Source of the DNA: Bacilli bacterium
Lineage (GTDB): Bacteria; Bacillota_I; Bacilli_A; ML615J-28; CAG-698
Direction: 5' to 3'
Assembly (NCBI GenBank): GCA_016296945.1
Contig: JAEDHQ010000062.1
Location: 1 to 9,299 of the forward strand
Length of the DNA stretch: 9,299 bases
This document shows positions 1 through 5,950 of this stretch, piece by piece. The notes beneath the pieces were generated by a model that ran no database searches, was not told the DNA's origin, and worked only from the letters and a program-made list of their open reading frames with translations. Position numbers and translations under genes: made by a program. Position 1 is the stretch's first letter, and each line of letters opens with the position of its first letter.

Positions 1-360
1 ATAAGCGGTATCGTAGGTAATTTATTTTTAATTCTTTTTAAAAATGAACAGTTAGTATTTTATAATCTTATCTTGATTTGTTTTAATATATTACCAATTT
101 ATCCTTTAGATGGTTTTAATATTTTTAAAGAAACAAAATTTTATAATGATAAAAATTATAAAATTATAAAAATTATTCTTTATATAATATTCTTTATTTT
201 ATTCATATTTACTAAATCATTATGTGTGTTATTTATTTTATCATTTCTGTTATATAAGAATCGAAATTATCATGAAGAAGAACTAAAAAATCATTTGAAT
301 TCATTAAATTCTCTATTTAAAAAATATAATTATGATATTGAGAGAATCAAAAAAATATAG
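1..360 (+). CDS. SpoIVFB-like M50 site-2 intramembrane metalloprotease, 3' part only
   Basis: The reading frame is open from base 1 and ends at TAG 358-360, giving the last 119 residues of a protein that begins upstream. The run NILPIYPLDGF (visible residues 29-39) matches the conserved N-x-LP-x-x-PLDG motif of M50 proteases, in which the Asp (here residue 37) is the third zinc ligand; the HExxH helix would lie in the missing N-terminal part. A strongly hydrophobic stretch follows at about residues 55-88 (one or two membrane segments), then a charged tail rich in Glu, Lys and Asn. In this family the enzyme cuts a substrate within the membrane; B. subtilis SpoIVFB activates pro-sigma-K. Motif and size suit the SpoIVFB type, but the substrate cannot be told from this fragment. 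The usual LDGG reads LDGF. A TTG at 73 could be mistaken for the start, but coding clearly runs through it. Confidence 0.8.
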   Translation: MSGIVGNLFLILFKNEQLVFYNLILICFNILPIYPLDGFNIFKETKFYNDKNYKIIKIILYIIFFILFIFTKSLCVLFILSFLLYKNRNYHEEELKNHLNSLNSLFKKYNYDIERIKKI

Positions 361-366
361 TATAAT
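338..366 (+). promoter_or_regulatory. Sigma-A-type promoter for the YgjP-like gene
   Basis: TTGAGA (338-343) and TATAAT (361-366) are separated by exactly 17 bases. The -35 lies inside the end of the protease gene and the -10 begins just after its stop codon. Transcription would start near 373, leaving a leader of about 60 nt before the ATG at 433. The match is 5/6 plus 6/6, but in such AT-rich DNA chance matches are common. Confidence 0.55.
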
Positions 367-432
367 TTATTATATATTAAATATCATTTGAATATAATTA
401 ATTAATTTATTTGCAATAAAGGAAGAATATAT

Positions 433-1128
433 ATGAATAAAACATATTCAATTATCATAAATGATAATGTTTATTTAGTCAAATTAATAGAGAGAAAAAT
501 GAAAAATATACGGTTGAAAGTTGATAATGATCAAATTATTGTTTCTGGTTATCATATTACTAGAGAGAAAAGCGACAATATTATTCAAAGAAATTATGAT
601 TGGCTTGTTAAGAAATTAGATGAGTTTAGTCATCGTAAATCTATTTTTCAACTAGAAGAAATTGAAGAGTTCAAAAAAGTGTATCTTTATGGAGATTTGA
701 AAGAAATTTATTTTCTTTCTAATAATCAATATCGTGTTGATGATGTTACTTTTTATCTTACAAAAAGAGTAAATAATATATCTGATTTAAGAAATATTGA
801 ACTTAAGAAAATTCGTGTTAAATTTCTTAAACAATTACAAGACCGATTTGATTATTGGTGCTTTGTCTTTCATAAAAAACCACTTGTTTTTTATAAGGAC
901 ATGAAAAGTAAATATGGTTATTGTAAATATAAAGAAAATACAATTGTTTTATCTACTAGGTTAGTTCATCTACCACTATACTTAATTGATTATGTGATTG
1001 TTCATGAATTTTGTCATTTTGATGTTCCTAACCATAGTAAATGTTTCTATGCTTTAGTTTTTAAATATTTTCCAAATTATCGTAACGCAATTAAAACATT
1101 GAAAGAATATAGTGTGATTTGTAAATAG
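433..1128 (+). CDS. YgjP-family (DUF45) zinc-dependent hydrolase
   Basis: A 231-residue protein, a usual size for the YgjP/DUF45 family. The zinc site is clear: HEFCH at residues 191-195 (His191, Glu192, His195), followed by NHS at 200-202, whose His201 is the likely third ligand, and then the family's FxALVxKYFPNY-type ending. Upstream, KYGYC (160-164) corresponds to the family's RWGSC motif in altered form. The N-terminal 70 residues have the usual beta-rich opening with the RKMKNIRLKV pattern. The fold is related to SprT and M48 metallopeptidases; E. coli YgjP has been reported as a nucleotide (UTP) phosphohydrolase, so peptidase activity should not be assumed. The ATG at 433 has AAGGAAG 7-8 bases upstream. 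The regulator gene begins 35 bases after the stop, so the two may share a transcript. The cysteines near the active site (164, 194, 204) are not all typical. Confidence 0.88.
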   Translation: MNKTYSIIINDNVYLVKLIERKMKNIRLKVDNDQIIVSGYHITREKSDNIIQRNYDWLVKKLDEFSHRKSIFQLEEIEEFKKVYLYGDLKEIYFLSNNQYRVDDVTFYLTKRVNNISDLRNIELKKIRVKFLKQLQDRFDYWCFVFHKKPLVFYKDMKSKYGYCKYKENTIVLSTRLVHLPLYLIDYVIVHEFCHFDVPNHSKCFYALVFKYFPNYRNAIKTLKEYSVICK

Positions 1129-1134
1129 ATGCAG

Positions 1135-1163
1135 GATACCAACTTCCCCATATAGGAGGTATC
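1135..1163 (+). promoter_or_regulatory. Possible hairpin sequestering the ribosome binding site of the regulator gene
   Basis: GATACC (1135-1140) is the exact reverse complement of GGTATC (1158-1163), which ends right before the ATG at 1164. Inside this, TCC (1145-1147) can pair with GGA (1155-1157), leaving a 7-nt loop and a 4-nt bulge. Nearly all of the AGGAGGT Shine-Dalgarno (1154-1160) is then base-paired. An alternative pairing, ACTTCC (1142-1147) with GGAGGT (1155-1160) and one G-U pair, would also hide it. These are the most GC-rich bases in the neighbourhood. Folding is inferred by eye, without an energy calculation. Confidence 0.4.
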
Positions 1164-2438
1164 ATGATAAAAAATTTAGAAAAATTTATTAAAGAAATCA
1201 AAGAAAAAGGAACAGATTATAAAGGATCTGTTTATGCACAATTATTAAAGAATGAACGAATTAGAAAAAAGATGACCTTAAATGAATTATCAGAAGGGAT
1301 TTGTAGTATCAGTTATTTATCTAAGTTAGAAAATGGCGCAATCAAGTCAAACGACTCATTTTATGTAAAATTGTTTGAAAAAATTGATATAAATTATAAA
1401 GATTTAGATAAAGATAATTTTGATGAAGTTTTAGAAGATGCAATTAAATATTTTTTTTATGATGATTTAAGAAAATTGGAGAATATCTTAGAAAAAGTTA
1501 AAAGGATGGCAAATATTGCGTCTAATAGTTTGATAAAATGTTTTTATTTCTATAAGGTTGGATATGATGAATTATTTTTTGATGCATTTAATTCTTTATC
1601 AGAAATAAAAGAATCTTTAGGGTTTTTAGAAGCGTGTTGTTACATCTATTTAGCCGTTATTTATTATATTAGAAATTACAAATTGAAAAAAGCTCTTTAT
1701 TATTTACAAAATCTAGAATGCTTAGAGATAAAAAATCGATATTTGAAATTCTTGGTAATGGAGGCTAATATTTATGTTGCCGCATTTTTAAATAAGCAAT
1801 CACGAGTATCTGTTTATTATAATCGGATTAATCAATTATCTTTTGTTGGCTACCCTATCGGAAGAATGATGGAAATGCGACTTTTATATAATCTATCCCT
1901 TAGTGATGATTTTTCGATTAGTGTTCTTGATGATCTTGAAAGTATTAATTATGATATTATTCCTGATGAAAATCATCTTAATATTATGTTTTATGAATAT
2001 TTAATTAAAATTAAGTTTGCTGATTTAAAAAATATTTTTGATGAGATTTATTATCGAGGATATTTTGTTGATCCAAGGTATTTAGGATTATTATGTTATT
2101 GTGCATATTGGCTAAATAATCAAGAGTGTTTTGAAATATTAGCTGATTTAAATCGGGAGTATCTTTTTGAAGAGCGTGATAAAATTCATCAAAGATTTCT
2201 TGATTTTATTGTCTTTAATCATTATCATCATTCTAACAGTGAGGTTATTAATAAGTTTAAAAATGAAATTCTTCCTGAATTAAATGAATATTGTTATTAT
2301 TTATACAATGATGTTTATCTAGACATCTATTTAGATATTTTAAAAGTTGAAAGCCATTATAAAGAAGGATTTACGCTTTTGAACAACCAGCGAAAAGAAT
2401 TAGTTATTAGAAATAATTTTCCTTTTGAGCGAAAATAA
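1164..2438 (+). CDS. XRE-family transcriptional regulator with helical (TPR-like) C-terminal region, RRNPP-like
   Basis: A 424-residue cytoplasmic protein. Residues about 24-80 form an XRE-type helix-turn-helix, seen in LLKNERIRKKMTLNELSEG followed by SISYLSKLENG (49-59). The remaining 340 residues are mostly helical, rich in Tyr, Leu and Asn, with irregular repeats such as FYFYKVGYDELFFDAF, as expected of degenerate TPRs. This layout (HTH plus long TPR region, 280-430 residues) is that of the RRNPP group (Rgg, PlcR, PrgX, NprR), many of which bind a small secreted peptide. No partner peptide gene is visible nearby, so peptide sensing is only a possibility. The ATG at 1164 has a strong AGGAGGT at 1154-1160, which may be held in a hairpin. 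A stretch of about 24 residues precedes the HTH, slightly longer than usual. No clear promoter lies just upstream, so it may be cotranscribed with the YgjP-like gene. Targets are unknown. Confidence 0.75.
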   Translation: MIKNLEKFIKEIKEKGTDYKGSVYAQLLKNERIRKKMTLNELSEGICSISYLSKLENGAIKSNDSFYVKLFEKIDINYKDLDKDNFDEVLEDAIKYFFYDDLRKLENILEKVKRMANIASNSLIKCFYFYKVGYDELFFDAFNSLSEIKESLGFLEACCYIYLAVIYYIRNYKLKKALYYLQNLECLEIKNRYLKFLVMEANIYVAAFLNKQSRVSVYYNRINQLSFVGYPIGRMMEMRLLYNLSLSDDFSISVLDDLESINYDIIPDENHLNIMFYEYLIKIKFADLKNIFDEIYYRGYFVDPRYLGLLCYCAYWLNNQECFEILADLNREYLFEERDKIHQRFLDFIVFNHYHHSNSEVINKFKNEILPELNEYCYYLYNDVYLDIYLDILKVESHYKEGFTLLNNQRKELVIRNNFPFERK

Positions 2439-2452
2439 ATAATTACGAATTG

Positions 2453-2475
2453 AATTAGATATAATATATCTAATT
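2453..2475. repeat. 23-bp perfect palindrome (possible operator)
   Basis: The arms AATTAGATATA (2453-2463) and TATATCTAATT (2465-2475) are exact reverse complements around a single A at 2464. It sits 14 bases after the regulator's stop codon, just before the terminator and about 40 bases upstream of the trmR -35 box. A dimeric XRE-type regulator could bind such a site. As RNA it could form a weak AT-only hairpin. Binding by the neighbouring regulator is inference. Confidence 0.5.
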
Positions 2476-2477
2476 TT

Positions 2478-2513
2478 ACCTATAGATTGTTTACTTCCAT
2501 CTATAGGTTTTTT
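2478..2513 (+). terminator. Rho-independent terminator after the regulator gene
   Basis: A 10-bp perfect stem, ACCTATAGAT (2478-2487) with ATCTATAGGT (2499-2508), encloses an 11-nt loop and runs into six T residues (2508-2513). It ends the transcript of the regulator and separates it from the trmR unit. Confidence 0.85.
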
Positions 2514-2515
2514 AA

Positions 2516-2544
2516 TTTACAAACTAATTAAAATATGATATAAT
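2516..2544 (+). promoter_or_regulatory. Extended -10 promoter for trmR-trhP1-trhP2
   Basis: TTTACA (2516-2521), a 17-base spacer, then TATAAT (2539-2544) preceded by TG at 2536-2537 (TGATATAAT). It begins directly after the terminator's T-run. Transcription would start near 2551, about 46 bases before the ATG at 2597. Confidence 0.75.
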
Positions 2545-2596
2545 AGCTAAAGTATATAATATATCGATAATAATATGTTTCTGGAGTAAATGAATT

Positions 2597-3241
2597 ATGG
2601 GGAATAAATATATTAATCAATTGAATGAACAATATCTTGATGTAATGAAAACAATTCATGATAATTCTTTAGAAGTCGGCGTGCCAATTATAAAAGATGA
2701 AGGCTTAGATTTATTATTAGCAATAATAAATCTAAAGAAGCCATTGACAATTTTAGAGGTTGGGACTGCTGTTGGCTTCAGTGCAATAATGATGGCATTA
2801 AACTCTAATGCTTGTATAGATACAATTGAACGTAATAAGATAATGTATCAAAAAGCACTTGAAAATGTTAATTTATTAAATTTAAACGAAAGAATCACTG
2901 TTTATTATGGTGATGCTGTTACTTTAGAATTAAATAATTTAAAGAAAGAATATGATTTAATTTTTATTGATGCCGCAAAAGCTCAAAATCAAGTTTTCTT
3001 TGAAAAATATAGTCCATTATTAAAAGATGATGGTGTAATCATCACCGATAATATTTTATTCCATGGTTATGTAGAAAGATATTATAATAAAGATCTAATG
3101 GAAGATGTGTCTAAAGATTTAAGAGCTTTAGCACGTAAGATTGATCGTTTTAATCAATGGTTAAAGAACAATAAAGAATATGAAAGTCATTTCTTAGATA
3201 TAGGAGATGGAATGGCGATTAGTACAAAAAAGATGAGGTGA
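2597..3241 (+). CDS. trmR: tRNA 5-hydroxyuridine methyltransferase TrmR (YrrM)
   Basis: A 214-residue class I SAM-dependent O-methyltransferase of the type that turns 5-hydroxyuridine at tRNA wobble position 34 into 5-methoxyuridine. The SAM-binding loop is ILEVGTAVGFS (52-62), Glu78 is placed to hold the ribose, and Asp106 follows in YYGDA. The metal site is FIDAAKAQ with Asp125, and DN at 151-152. The family core is closely related to catechol-type O-methyltransferases, but the following two U32 genes identify it as TrmR: B. subtilis yrrM is followed by yrrN and yrrO in the same way. The ATG at 2597 has TGGAG at 2582-2586, a 10-base spacing. A second ATG at 2590 is out of frame and stops after five codons. 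It ends with TGA, one base before the next gene's start, so translational coupling is likely. Confidence 0.88.
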   Translation: MGNKYINQLNEQYLDVMKTIHDNSLEVGVPIIKDEGLDLLLAIINLKKPLTILEVGTAVGFSAIMMALNSNACIDTIERNKIMYQKALENVNLLNLNERITVYYGDAVTLELNNLKKEYDLIFIDAAKAQNQVFFEKYSPLLKDDGVIITDNILFHGYVERYYNKDLMEDVSKDLRALARKIDRFNQWLKNNKEYESHFLDIGDGMAISTKKMR

Positions 3242-3242
3242 A

Positions 3243-4127
3243 ATGATGCCAATCTTAATTACTGATTATTTATCTAATGAATCTTTAGAATTAAAAGTTG
3301 ATGGATTAATAATTAATTCATCTTTATATAGTACTTTTAATGATAATGTTTTTTCGTTAACTGAAATTAAAAAAATTTCTAAAAAAATAAAGGCAAAAGG
3401 TTATTTAGTTATTATTAATTGTGATCGAATTATTCCTCAAAGTGAAATTACATTATTTTATAAGTTTTTAGATGAAATAAAGAAACTACCATTTGATTAT
3501 TTAATTTATAGTGATTATTCTGTCCTTTCTTTTTTTGATAAATCGTCCTATGATAAATTGATTTATGATTCGAAAACTTTAGTTTGTGCAAAGGAAGAAC
3601 TAGAAGTAATTCCAACACATTCTTTTATTTCATCCGAATTAAGTCTTGATGAAATTAAGAAGTTTAATGAATCAAAGAAACAATTTTGCCTTGATTGCTT
3701 TGGTTATCGACAAATGATGTATTCACGTCGTCCTTTATTAACTTTAGTTTTACCACAAGGTAAAGCTAAAACTAATAAACTTTACGATTTAGTAGAAGAA
3801 ACACGAGATGAAAATTATAAAATATATGAAACAAAACGTAATAAATATAATTATGGAACATTTATATATAATAAAGGAGTTTATTGTTTATTTGAGGAAT
3901 TGAAATCAGAAATGAATTGTTTTAATAATATTTTCATTTTTCGTTTAAATTCAATGTTTTTAAGTAATATTATTAAAGAAGTATCTTTAGAATATTATAA
4001 GTTAGTTCATGGGGTGGATACTAATTATCAAAATATCTTAGATGTTTTAGCCTTAAATAATTTAAAGATTGATAATTCATTCTTAGCTCGTGAATCTATT
4101 TTATTAAAAGAGAAGGAGGACGAATAA
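3243..4127 (+). CDS. trhP1: U32-family tRNA hydroxylation protein, first subunit (TrhP1/YrrN-like)
   Basis: A 294-residue protein that occupies the position of B. subtilis yrrN. Similarity is low overall, but FGYRQMMYSRRPLLT (153-167) matches the HGY...YSRRxLxT signature of YrrN-type U32 proteins, and the length is close to that subunit (about 300). In the family, TrhP proteins form 5-hydroxyuridine at U34 of tRNA using prephenate and an iron-sulfur cluster; in Bacillus both TrhP1 and TrhP2 are needed. The four cluster cysteines seen in the next gene's product are not conserved here: only Cys149 and Cys152 lie nearby, which suggests a structural or substrate-binding partner role (inference). 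It starts one base after the trmR stop, with GATGAGGTG as ribosome binding site; ATG 3243 and ATG 3246 are adjacent and either could serve. Its TAA overlaps the next ATG by one base. Confidence 0.72.
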   Translation: MMPILITDYLSNESLELKVDGLIINSSLYSTFNDNVFSLTEIKKISKKIKAKGYLVIINCDRIIPQSEITLFYKFLDEIKKLPFDYLIYSDYSVLSFFDKSSYDKLIYDSKTLVCAKEELEVIPTHSFISSELSLDEIKKFNESKKQFCLDCFGYRQMMYSRRPLLTLVLPQGKAKTNKLYDLVEETRDENYKIYETKRNKYNYGTFIYNKGVYCLFEELKSEMNCFNNIFIFRLNSMFLSNIIKEVSLEYYKLVHGVDTNYQNILDVLALNNLKIDNSFLARESILLKEKEDE

Positions 4128-5338
4128 TGAAGACAGAACAAAATAGACGCTCTGTAGAGTTATTAGCTCCTGCTGGCAATCTAGAAAAACTTAAAATTGC
4201 TTATTTATATGGTGCTGATGCAGTTTATGTTGGTGGTAAGAAGTTTAGTTTACGGGCTCGTGCATCTAATTTTTCGTATGAGGATATAAAAGAAGCGGCT
4301 AGATTTGCCAATAATCTTGGAAAGAAACTATACATTACTATGAACATTGTTCCTCATAATTCTGATTTAGTTGATTTGATTAGTTATCTACAGTTTTTAG
4401 AAAGTGTAAATGTTACAGGTATTATTATTTCATCTTTATATATTGGTAGCGTTGCGAAAAAATATGCTCCAAAACTTGAGATTCATTTAAGTACCCAAGC
4501 TTCCGTATCTAATCACCAAGCAATAAAGTTTTATGAAGGTTTCGGTTTTAAACGGGTTGTTTTAGCTCGTGAAGTAAATCTTGATGAAATTAAATCGATT
4601 ATTGATAATTGTAAGGCTGAAATAGAAGTATTTATCCATGGAGGAATGTGTGTTTCATACTCAGGACGTTGTATGTTAAGTAATTATATGACTAATCGTG
4701 ATGCTAATCGTGGTGGTTGTGCTCATTCTTGTCGTTGGAACTTTGACTTAGTAGATAATGGTAAAAAAATAAATAATCGTTATTTTAATATGGGTTCTAA
4801 GGATTTAAATGCTTATAAACAAATCTTTAGTTTGATAGAATTGGGTGTAAGTAGTTTAAAGATTGAGGGAAGAATGAAATCTTTATTCTATATTGCTTGC
4901 ATTGTCCGCACTTATCGTAAAATTATTGATGATTATTATCGTTATAATGGTGATATTACAAAAGTAAATTTCGATTATTATAATAACGAAATTTTAAAAG
5001 CGGAAAATCGTTTAACTTCTGTCGGTTTTTTAAAGGGAACTGTTACCAAAAAAGAACAATTATATAATGTTCGAACTGAAAATCCAACAAAAGATTTTTT
5101 AGGAATTGTTTTAGATTATGATGATGAAAGTAAAATAGTGACTTTAGAACAACGAAATTATTTTAAAGTTGGTGATAAAGTAGAATTCTTTGGTCCTAAT
5201 TTAGAAAATACGTCATTTGTCATTGATGAAATGACTGATGAAAATGGTTTAGAACTAGAGGTTGCTCGTCACCCATTGCAAATCATAAAATTTAAAGTTC
5301 CATTTAGATTATCAAAAAATGATATGATGCGAAAATAA
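4127..5338 (+). CDS. trhP2: U32-family tRNA hydroxylation protein, iron-sulfur subunit (TrhP2/YrrO)
   Basis: A 403-residue protein of peptidase family U32, the catalytic-type partner in forming 5-hydroxyuridine at tRNA position 34; despite the family name these are tRNA-modifying proteins, not proven peptidases. The N-terminal ELLAPAGNLEKLKIAYLYGADAVY-type opening (11-34) marks a TIM-barrel. The U32 signature EVFIHGGMCVSYSGRCMLS spans 167-185, and Cys175, Cys182, Cys198 and Cys202 are placed to hold a [4Fe-4S] cluster (GGMC, SGRC, GGCAHSC). KIEGRMKS (about 246-253) is another conserved family segment. A smaller beta-rich C-terminal domain covers about 325-395. Its ATG overlaps the preceding TAA (TAATG), with AAGGAGG at 4113-4119, so the two U32 subunits should be made in step. 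No terminator is evident after it. Confidence 0.92.
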   Translation: MKTEQNRRSVELLAPAGNLEKLKIAYLYGADAVYVGGKKFSLRARASNFSYEDIKEAARFANNLGKKLYITMNIVPHNSDLVDLISYLQFLESVNVTGIIISSLYIGSVAKKYAPKLEIHLSTQASVSNHQAIKFYEGFGFKRVVLAREVNLDEIKSIIDNCKAEIEVFIHGGMCVSYSGRCMLSNYMTNRDANRGGCAHSCRWNFDLVDNGKKINNRYFNMGSKDLNAYKQIFSLIELGVSSLKIEGRMKSLFYIACIVRTYRKIIDDYYRYNGDITKVNFDYYNNEILKAENRLTSVGFLKGTVTKKEQLYNVRTENPTKDFLGIVLDYDDESKIVTLEQRNYFKVGDKVEFFGPNLENTSFVIDEMTDENGLELEVARHPLQIIKFKVPFRLSKNDMMRK

Positions 5339-5381
5339 TTAAAAATGTATTAAATCTAAATAAATAAAATAATTATTTCAA

Positions 5382-5410
5382 TTTACTAAAAATACAAATT
5401 ATGATATAAT
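5382..5410 (+). promoter_or_regulatory. Extended -10 promoter for greA
   Basis: TTTACT (5382-5387), a 17-base spacer, then TATAAT (5405-5410) with TG at 5402-5403. It shares the 11-mer TATGATATAAT with the trmR promoter. Start of transcription near 5417 would give a leader of about 38 nt, ending with AGGAGA (5439-5444) 10 bases before the greA ATG. Confidence 0.72.
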
Positions 5411-5454
5411 TTATAGGTAATAAAAAATATTTTTGAATAGGAGAAATTAATATT

Positions 5455-5931
5455 ATGGAAACAAAACATCAATTTACGAGTGAAGGCTTAGCGAATATTA
5501 AAGCTCGTTTAAAGAAATTAAGAGAAGTTGATGCGCCTAAAAACATTGAAGACTTAAAAGAAGCTCGTGCTCAAGGTGACTTATCTGAAAATGCGGAATA
5601 TGATGCTGCTCGTGATGAACAAGCACGTATTGATAATGAAATTAAAGAATTAGAAGATATTATTCGTAATGCTGTTGTAATTGAAGATGAAGTGCATGCA
5701 AGTAATATTGGTAAATTAATCACTATCGTTTATGAAGATGATGAAAGTACCGAAGAATTTTTACTAGTAAGTAGTTCTTTAGAAGCTGATCCAATGCAAG
5801 GTAAAATTTCTAAAGAATCTCCTTTAGGAAAAGCAGTTTATGAAGCTAATATTGGTTCTAAAGTTCTTGTAAAACCAGAATCAGGCGATGAATTTTCAGT
5901 ATTAATAAAGAATATTAAAGACGCAAAATAA
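5455..5931 (+). CDS. greA: Transcript cleavage/elongation factor GreA
   Basis: A 158-residue protein, the standard GreA length. It enters the secondary channel of RNA polymerase and promotes cleavage of backtracked RNA so that stalled complexes can resume. Residues about 1-75 form the antiparallel coiled coil with the tip signature ARAQGDLSENAEY (37-49); Asp42 and Glu45 are the acidic tip residues that hold the catalytic magnesium. Residues about 80-158 are the FKBP-like domain, containing the GKISKESPLGKAV segment (116-128). Everything expected is intact. It has its own promoter, 116 bases after trhP2, and is followed at 19 bases by the ROK-family gene. In B. subtilis udk lies between yrrO and greA; here it is absent. 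Confidence 0.97.
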   Translation: METKHQFTSEGLANIKARLKKLREVDAPKNIEDLKEARAQGDLSENAEYDAARDEQARIDNEIKELEDIIRNAVVIEDEVHASNIGKLITIVYEDDESTEEFLLVSSSLEADPMQGKISKESPLGKAVYEANIGSKVLVKPESGDEFSVLIKNIKDAK

Positions 5932-5950
5932 TATAAGGAGTTTTTTTACG

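Noticed and set aside
73..360. A 95-residue gene starting at TTG 73
   Set aside because: The frame is open from base 1 and the protease motif runs across this point, so this is the tail of a longer gene, not a separate start.
2468..2487. Antiterminator pairing between the palindrome (ATCTA 2468-2472) and the terminator arm (TAGAT 2483-2487)
   Set aside because: Only five AT-rich pairs compete with a 10-bp terminator stem, which is too weak to claim a switch.
2590..2607. A five-codon frame overlapping the trmR start (ATG 2590 to TAA 2607)
   Set aside because: Only three bases separate it from the TGGAG ribosome binding site, too close for efficient starts, and nothing suggests a leader peptide.
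3239..3241. Mycoplasma-type code, with TGA read as Trp
   Set aside because: TGA ends trmR exactly one base before the next start codon, and Trp positions in the proteins are coded TGG, so the standard code fits.
5367..5378. 12-bp palindrome AAATAATTATTT as a terminator after trhP2
   Set aside because: It is all A and T, lacks a GC stem and a following T-run, and is expected by chance in this composition.
5941..5947. A seven-T run before the ROK gene as a frameshift or terminator signal
   Set aside because: It is non-coding, sits between the ribosome binding site and the ATG, and has no stem before it.
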